This document shows, piece by piece, positions 11,303-27,724 of a stretch of 64,000 nt of DNA (position 1 is its first letter; the number at the start of each line of letters is the position of its first letter). Both the position numbers and the translations under genes were made by a program. Origin of the DNA: Xiphophorus maculatus (taxonomy: Eukaryota > Chordata > Actinopteri > Cyprinodontiformes > Poeciliidae). The notes beneath the pieces were generated by a model. That model was not told the origin of the DNA. It did no database searches and saw nothing but the letters and a program-made list of their open reading frames with translations. The DNA lies in the NCBI RefSeq assembly GCF_002775205.1, contig NC_036446.1, forward strand, positions 15,934,565 to 15,998,564, read 5' to 3'.

Positions 11303-14197
11303 TGGGGAGACACGGCACGCTGCTGCCGCGGCTCTGTTGCTGAGGCACGGTTGCTAAGAGCACCAGCAGTATGTAATGCCTCCACAGTGGTGGGAGGGAC
11401 CAGGCTGGCTCGACTGACAGATCTGACAACAGAACCTCGCCTTTCTCTGCCACCGCCCCCCCTCCTTCCCTCTGCGAGAGGAAAAACCAGGAGGAAAAGA
11501 TGGTGATAAGACAAGGAGAGGCTCTGACACACACAGAAAAGTCGCCACTCTGACACCTGCTTAATCAATGCATCCCTTGCACTGTGCATCTGCACCCTAA
11601 CCATCACTTTAAGCAGGAAACCTCTGAATGGACTGCATGTTCTGCTATTGCTTATGTAACGAATTAATAATTTATTTTATATGCGCAAAAGATCCTTTGA
11701 AGCAGTAATTGACAGGCTGACCTGGCATTTCTTGGGTCCTTTATCACTGAAGGAACCTGCGTTAAATGGGCTGTGAGGTGTAAAACAGCGAGTTGCACAA
11801 CTTGTTCAGGAGCCATAAAACACGACACACGCCCACAAGCACCAGTTTCTACATATTTTAATCCCAGTGCCTATTTATCTGGCGGCTTGCATTCTGGGCT
11901 TCAGGGGAATTTTGTTGCTTGCATGACTGCTGAACATTTGATATTCAAACTAGGAGAGATATTTAGACATTCAGGATATTCATCTGGATTGTTTCTATAT
12001 GTGGATCGCATTTCTTTGCTATTTGCTTCTGCGACTATTTACACAAATGAGGAGAACGTCACGGGGACTGTTTCTTTTCAGCTTAAATTCCCTTTTCAGC
12101 CCAGAAATAACTTGTTTTCATTTAATGAATCCCACATGAGACATTTTCCACATGCAGTAATATGCCGTCACCTATTTCAGCGCCAAGCTGCAGGTACAAT
12201 AAACCTGCACCATTGGTTATTGTAACCTGGAGGCAAGTTTGGGTCATTGTTTTCTGAAGCTTAAATGCGTTTAATGTTAATTAGAGCCTGTCTGTACTTG
12301 TAATCCCCAAAGATTGAATCTAATAAAAAGACCAGATGAGACTGTACTTTCAACTAATGAGCAGGAAGAACTCCTGCTGACTAAATATTCTCAGGAGTAG
12401 AAAGAGGAATGAACATTTTTAAATGTAACCTTGTACATTTACTTAAAGAAATGTGTTTTAGGGAAATTTGTTTTCAAGGAAACACAGCACTGCCTGTACG
12501 TCTGTTTGACTTTGAGAATTTAATTTAAATAATAACTCAAACAGTAAATAAATCGGTAAATCAAAATGTATCAAAAACACAACCCCATAAAAATAAATGA
12601 ATAAGATCTAAAAAATGATAAGTCCAAATCATATAGATACTAAATCAATTTATCATTAGAATCTCTATCTATGAGCTTCAACTTGATGACTACAGTGAGA
12701 ATTTATTAAAAGCAATTTATTTCACAACTTTGTATTAAAAGCTGACCAGGGACTGATTTATTTGTTAATCTGATTTTTTCTTGTAGCAACATGTTTACAG
12801 TCACCACACATTTTTAGTAAACTGCTTACTAGGGCTGCCCAATAGTCGGAAAATATAGTTGTGAGACTATGCCTGAAAACTGTGATGGAGTAAAATTGTT
12901 CTTCAGGATGTGCACAGTTAAAAAGACCATCCTGCATAAATTAGTTTCATTTTTTACTTATTTTCCTTCTGATATTTCTGATGGCTTACAAAAAGTAGAA
13001 CGAATCTTAAAACCTTGAACAAAGGATGTTTCATGAGTATCATTTTATTTTTAGGTCACTTTGGTACAGACTGCATAGCCTGTGTTTCTCTTTCTGTTCT
13101 AAATGTGACTGATATTACAGAGCACAGACCTTCACCTTTCCCTTGCAAATAGTTTTAGAGAGAACTGCAAGTCCCATGTGGCAATATGCGTATAAACATG
13201 CATGAAATCCACGATATCAGTTTGGTAAATGGAAGTCTAAGATTTGCTGATGGACATAATTTGCTTAAACAAAAAGTGATATATTGTTATTTGAGTTCAG
13301 TGAAGCAGAGTGAATTCAAATAAAACTCTCCTATTTGAAGTGCACACATGTCCCGAAGCTGTTTATAAAATATGAAAAAATAATTATACTTTCTAAATTC
13401 TCATTTGTTAATTTTTATCTCCAGCTTTCTGACCAATTGCCGATTACCAATCTTTTAAAAAGCCTGGCCTGTTGATTCCAAGTTTAGCCTGTACCAATTT
13501 TTTCTGTCTGAAAAGTTGTTAAATATAGTAAGAAAGTTGCTGAGTAAGCAACAGTGGGGTAGCCATCATTGACTGCAAACATGCAGACATGATGTGGTGA
13601 GAATCACAGTCAAACCTTTCTCACAGGAGAACTGAGGACAGTGATTGATATTTTAGACCTTTACTGAGATATAAAGATTGGTGGATCAAATCAGCTTCAC
13701 ATATAAAAATAGGTTGACCACCAATAGAGTACAAGTAACCACTGGAATTTTGCTACCTCGTTGAGTTTTATTATTTTTACATTTTTTAAAAAATAAATAA
13801 CTAAGAAACTTATCCAGAAAACCCCCTAACCAAACATCCAGATAAACAACAAACAAGTGTGATTAGAACTGAAGTTAAGGAATGAATCCTGTTTTTTTCC
13901 TACATAATGCACCGTATAGCCTTAATTCACATCCCATGTCGTGCTAATCCCATCTATCTATGCTTGCACTAAAAACACAGAGCAACATGTGCTGGAAATT
14001 AAAGGAAACGTAACATCAAACTGACATTAAAAACCTCTTTCCCAAGGAAAACATAGTCAAGATGGGCAACCCCTGCATAAACCTGTTTACATACTGCAGT
14101 GCACAGAAAACAGTTTCCTAAAACACTTTTGTTTTACCTTTTGTCACTTGTGTGGTTCCATATGTTTCAAATGAATCCCATTTCTAACAAACCTCAC
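11303..14197. other. Gap between carmil2 fragment and ctcf promoter; no gene seen
   Basis: No leucine-rich-repeat or PH-domain coding exon was found on the minus strand here, although CARMIL N-terminal exons would be expected. The minus strand at 11487 has a good acceptor (pyrimidine tract then ctcgcag), but the frames behind it give no CARMIL resemblance. That segment may be 5' UTR or intron. The rest is AT-rich and includes a diverged MITE copy at about 13430-13735. Confidence 0.6.
13430..13735. repeat. Diverged copy of the hAT-like MITE at 26847
   Basis: It aligns over about 300 bp with 26847-27197 through gccgattaccaat, ttaaaaa..ctg.cct, agcagtgggatg-like blocks, gacatgatgtggtg, gtcaaacctttctcacag, gacagtgattgat and agacctttactga. 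Terminal repeats are eroded. Confidence 0.6.
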
Positions 14198-14214
14198 ACC
14201 GCCCTCTTGTGGTT
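14198..14214 (-). promoter_or_regulatory. CTCF-like motif upstream of the ctcf promoter
   Basis: The plus strand reads accgccctcttgtggtt. The reverse complement fits the CTCF core CCACnAGrGGGCG. It lies about 150-400 bp upstream of the promoter block, so autoregulation is conceivable. Confidence 0.4.
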
Positions 14215-14339
14215 AACTTTATGCACTACTCTAATCCGAATCACTATTTTTGACTAAGCTTTGAGTACTTGTCTGGGGTAAGTTTATTTACACCAGAACT
14301 GATCTGCACATGTTAGAGCGCTTTTCGTTTCCCCCCCTC

Positions 14340-14600
14340 CAGCTTCTATTGATTATAATAGTCGTGTCGCCACGCCCACGCCTCATTTCAAATCTGGCGC
14401 CCATAACACACAGCTGCGGCGGGGCCACGCCCCTCTACTCCCTCGGGCCGCTGTGAGCGCGCATGCGCGCTGCTGCTAATGGGCCGCCATTTTGTGTTAG
14501 GCCTACTCCTCCAAAGCGGGAGAAAATTAAGAGCTCGGCGCAGAGCACACACCACCGTCTGCTGCAGGATTGAGAGGAGCAATCATCGGCACTGAGCTTC
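14340..14600 (+). promoter_or_regulatory. ctcf: ctcf core promoter, GC-rich, TATA-less
   Basis: A CpG-rich block stands out from AT-rich flanks just before the noncoding first exon. It contains two GC-box-like ccacgccc elements (about 14370-14378 and 14424-14433). It contains the palindrome gcgcgcatgcgcgc at 14457-14470, which fits the NRF1 consensus. It also contains gccgccattttg at 14483-14494, which fits YY1. Such a set is typical of housekeeping promoters. Confidence 0.75.
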
Positions 14601-14635
14601 GAAGTGACTACAACGGGGAAAAGAACCAGCCAGTA
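14560..14635 (+). other. ctcf: ctcf noncoding exon 1 (5' UTR)
   Basis: The exon ends at a canonical donor, ccagta|gtaagt, at 14635. The next exon (17106) carries the initiator ATG. The start is approximate because the transcription start cannot be read from sequence. Intron 1 is about 2.5 kb. Confidence 0.6.
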
Positions 14636-16748
14636 GTAAGTAAAAGTATCATTTTGCCTCCAAACAAGGAGAGGTTTTTGTAGGAGCCGTCGACGGCCTC
14701 TAGGTGTCACGGTAGGGCTTACCGTCCAGGCGGCTGGCGGGGGGTGTTTGTCTCCCTCTATCGTTATCCAAAATACACTAAATGCCTCTATAAACCCCCA
14801 CTAGGTGAATCTGTCAAGTATGTTTGAGGCTCCCAGACGAGATAATTGTGTATTTACGTGGGGATGGATGCATTTCTCGGTATTTCTGATTTAAGTCTTT
14901 TCAGGCCTGACGTCCATCTTATCGTGCCCTTTGTTTCCTGTTTTCAGACGTTGTCGCGCTTCCCCACTTCAACACAGCGAAGCTTAGCCAAGTTCTTGTC
15001 TCAAAACCCAACTTCTAAATTATTTCTGCTCAAATGAAGGCAAACGGAAGATGGACAACTTGTGTTTTTTTTAAAAAAAAACAAAAACCGGATAGATGAG
15101 CGTTTGGGGGGATTGGCTGATCGACTGATTGTGATTGGCAAACAGTCAAACCCCATCAGTGTCTCATTATCACCGCAGGAAGACGTGAACTGACTCTGTC
15201 GATGGCCGTTTTTTTTTTTCAGTTAAACCGTCGGGTTCGCGGTTTCTTTGTGAACACATTTTAATCTGAATTACTGTAATTTTATTCACTATAACTCAGT
15301 TTAATTAACCTGCACTCCAGCGTGACCTCCATTATTGTTGGTTTTGCGCGCTCCAAGTTAGACTACTTCGATTATTTTATTTATTTTATATTTTTAAGAC
15401 GTGTTAGTAACACCCAACCAATTGTGCTGCTGAAACTACTACAGCGGGAAAGAGCGCACCACGTAAAAGTAAAATACTTTTTAAATTATAAATTTATGAG
15501 TAGTTGATTTGCACTAATAAGTATTATTTTGTTTATTCCGAGCTGGTAAAACAACAAAACAGCGAATGTGAAGATGTTTTTATTTGTTTTCTTTTCTGGT
15601 TTGGGGGAGTTTATTATGTTTCAACATTGATTTGTTGAAAGTCCTTTTGAGTGTTTCAGCCTGAGCAAAGGGCAGAAAGCCTTGTGGTAATTTATCTAGG
15701 GTTGTGTCATGTAGATGTAGGGCGATATAGACTTAAAATTTAAATTCACATCTTGTGGTAACTTTTGCAAGGCTAGTGAAACTTATTCCAAATCGCCTAC
15801 TTCTGTACCTGCTTGCAATAGTTTACTGTTAATAAATTGTGTTGCGTTGTGTTCAATATTTTTTTTCCTTGTAGAATAAACACTTGGAAAAGTTGATGAA
15901 TGTTATAGTTTTCAGTATAAATGCCTATGCTTCATGCCCAATCCTAGGTTATATTCTTTGTTTTTAATTGTTTAACCTTCTTGTTTCTAAATATTAAGAA
16001 TATAGAATCAGCTCATCACATTTAAATGTTTTTTTGTTAGAAATGGTTCACTGTAACACAGAAACATATTCTTGATTTACCTTCAAAAATTATCACTCTG
16101 TCAATTGAGATGATTTTAAATCTTTATTAGATTACAGATGAGCTGGTTGAGGTCTGGCAGGTGCAGCTGTAGCCCACAAACTTTGCTGTGCCTGAATTTT
16201 TTATTATTTTTTTTTTAAGCTGGAAATGATGACTCCTTTGAGTTCAGCACATTTTTGTTTCAAGCAGATGCACTTGCTATTTTTATCCGTTATTAATAAA
16301 TGTGCAAACATATTTTTCTCCACCTTATTTTTAAGCACTCAAGTGACAAGCTCACAAATTGATTTTAAATATTTGTGGTACTTGGAAGTGCTAACTGGTT
16401 TATGCCTATAATAACTCTTTTAGTTTCAGTCGAATTGGACGCTAAACTCAGGTCTGCTCTGCAACTGCTGACGTTCCCACCTCATGCACAAATATTAAGC
16501 ATGTAAATATGTCTTTGCATGGCTGGCATCCTATATGCACCAATTTTTAATTGTTATTCAAAGCAACATTGCTGCTATTATTGGATACCCTGATGTCTGC
16601 TTAACTTAATTACTGCCCTACATCGTACGGCATGCAATTAATTTCAGACACCTGAATGAGGCCTGTCTAGATTATGATTAATGAAAACACAGATACAGTA
16701 AGTACACCTTAGGTTAAGATGAAGTCAAAAGTGGGAGGGAGAGAAATT

Positions 16749-16986
16749 AGGGATGCGAGGTACATCGACACCAACATCGGTATCGGCCCTCGAAATAAAA
16801 CTGTGCCAACATTAACAACCAATAGTTTTCATCTTATTGCTGTCTTTTCCTGCTCGCCCCCCCCACAGGTCTCAAAAAGGTAGAGAAATATTTATAATAT
16901 TGGTAAATATCGGTTATTGGCCATAACAGCAATATTAATATCAAATATCTGTATCTGCCAAATTTTTCATATCGGTGCATCCCTCA
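16749..16986. mobile_element. hAT-like MITE with perfect 8-bp target duplication
   Basis: The left end begins agggatgc and the right end reads ggtgcatccct. The 8-mer gagaaatt occurs immediately on both sides (16741-16748 and 16987-16994). Internal text such as cggtatcgg and tatcggt is typical of fish hAT-type MITEs. It lies in ctcf intron 1. Confidence 0.75.
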
Positions 16987-17126
16987 GAGAAATTATATAT
17001 TTATGACATTGGGATTTGAATCGGCAAAGGGGAGACTTGAACAGCACCTCTACTGGATAGTGGTTAGTTTCCTCATTCCTAACCATTCCAACTCTTTCTT
17101 TCCAGAGCGTTGGTTAGCCCATTGCC

Positions 17127-21051
<3,925 letters not shown>

Positions 21052-21895
21052 TTTATGTGAAGGTGGAATCTGTAAAAAACGCCCAGACCTTTGGTTAAAT
21101 CTTTATTTTAATTCTTGGCATTTAGGATAACAAAACCTTGCACCATGCACAGAAAACATCACTGTTGTAATTTAAAAATGTACTTTTTAATAATGTGTCG
21201 ATAAAGACTTGGGACAAGTGGGGGAGAAAATGTTAATAAGGATTTATCAAACCAAAAACAAATTTTAGTACATTTTAGTTTGAGGTGGCTGTAGTTTGTT
21301 GCAGTTTATCTATGGGTGATTTGGTTTACAAAAATAGAGTGCGTGTTAATCCATACTAATTGTCTTCAAAAATATCTGGATGAGCTTTTTAACCTTTTGT
21401 AGGACATTTCTTGCCATTTTAGGCTGATACGGAGTGTAAATAGAACCTGAATATTTAAAGCCCAAATTGAAAAATGTAATTGTACGAACAAACGACTGTC
21501 TCTGATTACGGCCACTTCAAATTACAAACCATGAAATATCTTGAATATTTTTTTCCTTTCTATGTGGTTAGTACAATTTCTTTTTTTTTTTTCTTAAATC
21601 ATATTCTAGTTTTTAAAAGCTTAATAGACTGCTTATCTCATGCTCCTTTCCTGCTACTGTAATACCTGTAGAAGATGTGTATGTACTAAAATTGTCACAG
21701 ATGAGTGCAAAGATAAAAACAAACAAAAAAAACTGAATAGTTTTGCTCTCATGTGTAGTCATTCCACATTAGGTTAATGTTTTCCTTTTTGTACTATTGG
21801 CGAAGCTAAGTAGCAGCTTGAATGACCTTTTAATAACTGGCAGTTGAGAACAGATGTATGACTGTACAACCAATAAAAATAGTCATGGGACTGAT
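21052..21895 (+). other. ctcf: ctcf 3' UTR
   Basis: AT-rich noncoding sequence follows the TGA. A canonical AATAAA lies at 21872-21877 and gives the likely end. Alternative earlier or later sites cannot be excluded. Confidence 0.55.
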
Positions 21896-22239
21896 AAGTT
21901 TCTGCAGTTGTAATGATCTATATTTTTAAAGTAACTGGTTTGGCTCTGCTGATATGTTAGTACAGTTGCAGCAAGAATTCACTTGACACATTTTGTTAAA
22001 ATTGGCTGGTTGGGGGGCAACAAAATGAAAAATGTCATATTTTGCTTGCAAATATATTTTATTAAATTGGAAAGCCTGGTTTTTGTTTTCTTTATTTATA
22101 CGACAGATGAGTGGAGAAATGTGCCTGAGTTTTAGCTGGACTTGAGTTGCATCCTGTTTTGAAGACATTTGGAAATATACAAACTCAAAATAACTCAATA
22201 CTTTATAGGTCTGGATAAAGGAGAACAAGTGAGGAAAAA

Positions 22240-22605
22240 AAATAATTGTATTTCCACATGTTAATCCCTATTCTGTTTAAGTCTTGTTTGTCCTTTTCTT
22301 TCTTTTCTCCATCAAATCCTTTTTTCTGTCCTTTCAATTCTTGTCCCTGTTTTTCTTCTTTCCTCTCTGCCCTTCATTTGACTCCAGTTCCTCTATTTGT
22401 CTCTTGTCCTCCCTCCTCTTGTGTCCTGCTTTCCCTTTCCTCCTTATGTCCTTCATCATTCTTTTCTCAACTTCTGTTCTTCATTGTTGTCCTACTTGTC
22501 TTTGCTCCTCCTTTCCTTGTGCCCTCATCTTGTTTCCTTGTCATTTATTTTCCTCCTCTGACTCTCGTCACCCTTCCTTTCTGGGTTTTTTTTTTTGTTT
22601 TTTAC
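22240..22605. repeat. Pyrimidine-rich tract downstream of ctcf
   Basis: About 350 bp of C/T-dominated plus-strand sequence, with repeated cctt/ttcc words but no perfect period. It looks like a degenerated TTCC-type repeat. Long open frames here are a composition effect. Confidence 0.6.
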
Positions 22606-22710
22606 CCATTTCCATATTTGAAGTCTGCAAGTTGTAGAAATATCTCAAATAATTTCATTGATATTTTACTAAAGTGGTAATTCTGGAAAGGTTAGTTTTT
22701 ACATAAATTA

Positions 22711-22730
22711 TATATATATATATATATAAA
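22711..22730. repeat. (TA)n microsatellite
   Basis: A short run of tatata repeats. Confidence 0.8.
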
Positions 22731-25149
22731 CTTGAACTTGCTTTTAATTATAACTGGCTTGATTTTCACTTGTCACGTGCAATTTTCTTCCATGTGACGT
22801 GTCTCATGGGCAAAGCATGTTGAAGCTAATTACAAATACTTCCGCTATCAGATATACACACGTTTATTCTCTTTTTTTTAATTGTACAGAGACATTTTAA
22901 AATAGATTTAAATGGAAGTTGCCTTTCAGTTATTTCTATTCATTTGCAAAAATGGAGAAAAGTTTATCAGTTTTTATAAACTGACTGTGCTACTGGGATA
23001 GAAAATCCATCTGAGTATTTTTACTGTAAACTGATTATTGCAGCATTTTGCAACTTTTGTGAAAGAAACATTTTGCTCTGTCCAGCTAAATAAAACTTTA
23101 GGGCTGCAAATGTTACATAATCTTCTGGGGAAAAAACCCAAGACTGTTTATAATTTTTAGTAAATACCGACTGTAGAAAATGTTATTGTCCTAGATGAAA
23201 ACGGAGCAAAACTCTAGTTTTCCAGAGAAATGCCTGAAGGATTCTACTGAAGTTGACATCAAACCTCAAGTGTAGAAAAATACAAATTTCACAATGATTT
23301 AAAAATAAAATCCATTTGTAAGAAACATACAAATCCATCCAAGTCAGTTTTATATTACTGAAAGTAGCAGCCAGGCACTGCTGATGGAAAAACTTTTGAT
23401 AAAGTGATCAGTAACAAGTGTGACCATCTTCATAAAAGCACCTGTTTTGGTGGTTTGCTGGTCTGAAGCATACATACTAACACAATGCCAATGTGGAAAG
23501 ATATCAGCAATGACTGAGAAGGAAGATGGACTCTGTTTGTGGTGGAGGTTCTCTACCACTGAGCAGCTGTCATAGCATTTAATATTTAAAACGGTGTAAA
23601 ATTACAAACAGTACACCTTAATTAAAAGTGTGTACACTCAGGTCAAAATTAAAGGTTTGCTTTTTTTTATGTAAGTTCTGTTAATTGAGTGAAGCTGTTT
23701 TTTATTTTATTTTATTCTATTACTTACAAAAACCATGTCAAACTATGATGGTTTAAAGTTGCGGAAAGTGGCAGCAAAAAGCACCACCGCCATTCCCTCC
23801 TGCTGTCAGCTGACTGAGAGAAGGCTACACTACAATATGTGTTCCCGTTGTACTCGGAGCTGGGAAATTCCGACTTTCCAGTCGAGAAAAATCAACTGGA
23901 AAGGCATCCTAAGTCAGATTTCCCTCTGATGAACTGGCAGTAACTCCTACTAGCCCCAGTTACACCTGGTGAGGCGGCGGACTTCGCGTTTCAAAATGGC
24001 CGCCGCTCTCATCAACGGTAGAAAGATGTGGTGGAAGCATGTTTATTTTACGAGACGTACAACTAACACTACGTCTTAAATATTGTAGCGCCCATAACTC
24101 TAAACTGATCGAATTTAAAGTGGTGTTTGTTTATGTAAGACGTATTACAACGTTTATGAGCATCACCATGTTGATTTTTTTACTTCTTAACTAGAATGAT
24201 GTTACTGCGTTGGTCTGACTTCGAACCAGCTCCGAATTTTGTGCCCGAGTGATAAATATTCACAAGTTCAGGTATGTGGATTTGTTTGTGGATCATTTGG
24301 AGCAACAGTAAGTGCGACTCAAATAATAAGAATTTGAAGTTGTTTTAATATACAATTATAAAACTCCTATAGAATATTTTTTCTCTGAGTTCAATTTCAG
24401 CTGCAAGACTGAAATTTGGGGCACATTTTTTGCCCCAAATGTGCATCCATAAACTTTTAATAACTGTTGCTCAATTTCATTTGCACACACTCAGAATGTG
24501 ACCATAAACCGACAATGGTGTTTAGATTTCATGTGGTTTCTGAGAGCCACCTAGAGTTTCAACACTGATCCAAAGCTATACATAAAACAAATAAAAATGA
24601 AAAATACTGTAACTGAATAACTGCATTAATGGAGAGCAAAAGTTTTATTCTACTTGATGATAAAACTACTGGCAATAACTCTGTTAAATCTAGTTTGCTG
24701 ACTACAGATAGTATTTTGTGGTGAGTTTGTTCTTTTTGTATTATTTTAACGCACACATTCCTCTGTTGACATATAGGGCAGGCAGAGTTTAAAAAAAAAA
24801 TAATACATTTTCGGTCTTTTTTCCATCCTTATTACATGTTTTCAACCAAGTTCTTCCTTTTAATGTGTTTGCTTGTACATAATTCTTTTGAGCTACATGT
24901 GGAAAACACTGCATGGATTTTAGGGATTTTAGGAAAACTTGGCACAAACACGTGGAAGCAGTTTGCAGTTCAGAACGGTGTTACTTTTAACCTTCTGCAA
25001 AGGGAATCCACACTTTATTATCCCAGTAACATTACGTTTATTCCTCCTAATTTCTGTGCCTTGATTCTCCGATACTGTAATAATTAGTCGAAACAACATA
25101 ATTTACCCAGCGGTGCAGCACACCACACGCTGTCAGCAAGCCAGCTGTA

Positions 25150-25480
25150 TTTTATGAGTGAAAAGTGCCAGATGCTCGCCCCCATCGTCCCTTCATTCTC
25201 AGCCTGCGGGTCCAACTCGGACCAGCAACCCTCGGGGCATCTACAGCTCAGATTTATCCGTCGGAACCGAACCGAACAGGCCGCTCATTGTGACCGCTGC
25301 TCTGGGAAAGCGTTCGTCTCCTGGTCCTTCCTCTTTCTCGGAATAGTCATGGCTATTTGTTTCCGCTGCTTTCTCTGTGGTGTCGCCAGCACAGAAAAGG
25401 GCTAGCAACGGAGAAAACAGTAACTGAGGCTGAGGGACATGTTTGTTGTCACAGCAACTAGCCAGGCCCAATTTCCGGTT
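25150..25480 (-). promoter_or_regulatory. GC-richer patch, possible promoter or noncoding exon
   Basis: A CpG-containing block within AT-rich DNA. Minus-strand reading gives an ETS-like CCGGAAAT near 25470 and short frames only (for example one starting MSGLFGSVPTDKSEL, 15 codons). No homologue recognised. It might be a promoter for an unmapped transcript or an enhancer. Confidence 0.25.
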
Positions 25481-25570
25481 GAGGGAGCCAGATTTCAAAA
25501 TAATATCAATAATAATAATAGTAAAACTCCGATATAACTTTAAACAAGTCTTCAAATGTTTTGGAACAAG

Positions 25571-25571
25571 C

Positions 25572-25608
<37 letters not shown>
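25571..25608. repeat. (AAT)n microsatellite
   Basis: About 12 tandem aat units. Confidence 0.9.
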
Positions 25609-26009
25609 TACAATATTATTGAATATTGACAACTCAATTTATTTCAGCAACTTTATCACTAAGTGAAACATTATATAGATTAAATACACACCGATTAATG
25701 TTTGAAAATCCTTACATCTGTTATGATTATTTTCTGCTTACAGTTAATGTAAACATGACATTTCAAATTAGAATATTACATCCCACCAATAATATAAAAC
25801 ATGTTTTTATACAAAAATGTAACCTTAACCTTTTTTTTTTCCTAAATCAAATTTTGTCAATAAATAGGGAGAGATGTTTTTGCAGAAATCCCTTTTGACA
25901 AAAAAAAAAAGAAGAAGAAAAGTCTTTGGCCATTATTTTAAGGTCACTAAATGTAACTTGCTGAGCTTTTATGCTGAAATCTGATCACCGGAAGTAGCCT
26001 TGGGTGTTC

Positions 26010-26160
26010 GCAGCTAGCTTGATTTGGACACAAAAAACTGCGAAATCAGGGAGAAGGACAGCGCCCAGAATAACTGTAAACCTCTGCTAAGTGAGAGCAG
26101 CATCTCGCTGAGAATGGGACTCCGGCTCTACCCTCCGGGCTGTCGGACGCTAACACAGAG
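26010..26160 (+). promoter_or_regulatory. ripor1: Candidate ripor1 first (noncoding) exon and promoter
   Basis: A GC-rich block ends in a canonical donor, acacagag|gtagga, at 26160. It is the best first-exon candidate upstream of the ATG-bearing exon at 30844. A short upstream reading frame begins atgggactccggc near 26114. No transcript evidence is available. A second candidate 5' segment lies at about 30290-30729, ending cagcag|gtgagt. Confidence 0.45.
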
Positions 26161-26846
26161 GTAGGACGCTGAACATTTATTTTATCACCAAGGTCACTGG
26201 AGGAACCCTGAGTGTTTTCTCTGGACTTGAGTCCGTCCGTCGGGCGTGAAGAAGTTGTCTCGCTGTGATGTTTTCCAAATAATAACAGTCTGCCTTCAGG
26301 CTCTGGTCGGCTCTTCTCTCGCTTTGTTTTTTTTTTATCGACTGTTTTGGTGTTTAAAATGCGTTCGGAGTTGATGGGGGTCCTTGTTTAGGACGGAAGG
26401 GACTTTTTGTGGCCTGTGATGAGCCCCTCTGGTCGGCTGTGGGGAGGGATATGAACGGAATACAAAGTGTGGATGTGGAGAGAAGAAGCCTCATAACTTC
26501 GAGCTCCATCCCTCTCTGTTAGTGCGGGGAAAAGATCTTTGCGGTGTTTATCCGCCTGAGTGGCCTACTGCCACCGCCGGGTAAAGATAATCCAGTAATC
26601 TGGAAAAGAGGTGGCTGCATTTTATTGTAACACCACTTCCCCTTCCTTTCCACCTCCTCCTTCTCCTCTTCCTCCTGAAGCAGAACCAAAGTATGGGTGA
26701 ATGCAGCTGTGGAGCAGACACGGTTCCCTTTAAGACTCCCAAAATCACTAATCATATTCACCGTTAAATAGTAATTGTATATTGTATATATTGTATTCAA
26801 AAACATAATCAGATTGAGGTTAATTTTACACGTTTTCAGTTAAAAT

Positions 26847-27197
26847 TAGGGGCGCACTGATTGTCGTTTTCTGGCTAATCGCCGATTACCAATTTTTTTA
26901 AAAACCTGACCTACCGATTCCGATTGTGGCCGATACAATTTTTTTTTTAAATCAGAAATATTGCTATATCTATATATAGCAAGAAAATCACCGAGTTGAT
27001 AGCAGTGGGATGACTATTATTAACTGCAAATGTGAAGACATGACTTGGTGGGTCCATTTACCAGTCAAACCTCTCTCACAGAAGAGGACAGTGATTGATT
27101 TTTAGACCTTTACTGAGGTAGCTAAGATGCAAGTGTCAATCGATCACCAGTCTCCCAAAATGAAGTAGATCAACGCCAATAGATAGGTGCACCCCTA
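26847..27197. mobile_element. hAT-like MITE with inverted ends and 8-bp target duplication
   Basis: The left end is taggggcgcac and the right end is gtgcacccct followed by a. They are inverted with one mismatch. Flanks gttaaaat and gataaaat match at 7 of 8 bases. A diverged relative lies at about 13430-13735. Confidence 0.72.
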
Positions 27198-27724
27198 GAT
27201 AAAATGCAGTCGGAACTAATTTACGTGATTCACCTGATGGAAATGAATGTATACCGATAAATAAAAATCAGTGCAGTAATTGCTTTTATGAGTCACCTAA
27301 TTAGTAAATGGAGCCCACCTGTGTTTAATTTAGCATGAGTATAGATCCAGCTATTTATTGAAGGTTTGTTAGAGAACATGAGCGAACAAACAGCCGGCCA
27401 AGGAGCACAGCAAACGGGTCAGGGAGAAAGTTAGGGAGACGTTTAATGCTTTGAACAGCTCAGAGGTCTGGTTACAATAAGACGAGATAAGATGAAGTTC
27501 ATGTGGACAGAGGCAGAGGTGTCAAAAGTACTCACATTCTCTAGAAGTACAGGCTCTTGTATGAAAAAAATACTGTAGTAAAAGCAAAAGTACAGGTCGG
27601 ACTGTTAGTAAAGGAGTCCAAGTTTTGAAATGTACTTAAAAACAAAAGATAAAAAGTCATTTTCACCTTGGAGAATACAAAATGACTTTTGACAAATCTA
27701 AAATACTTAAAAAGTTCTGGTCAT

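Larger units (their letters stand above)
21896..26000. other. ctcf-ripor1 intergenic region; no protein gene supported
   Basis: Mostly AT-rich. It contains the pyrimidine tract, a patch around 23740-24020 with aaaatggccgccgct (YY1-like) and a self-complementary ggaaattccgactttcc area that looks MITE-derived, a GC-richer patch at 25150-25480, and an (AAT)n microsatellite at about 25571-25608. No conserved protein domain was recognised on either strand. Confidence 0.6.

Noticed and set aside
11018-11607. Several overlapping frames on both strands, 64-162 codons
   Set aside because: Only the minus-strand frame ending PHRQKLNYRPSRPQ matches CARMIL. The others are shadows or composition artefacts.
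11773-12225. 150-codon plus-strand frame between carmil2 and ctcf
   Set aside because: No family resemblance, AT-rich, and no splice or promoter support.
22246-22680. 144- and 117-codon Phe/Ser/Leu-rich frames
   Set aside because: They arise from the pyrimidine-rich tract.
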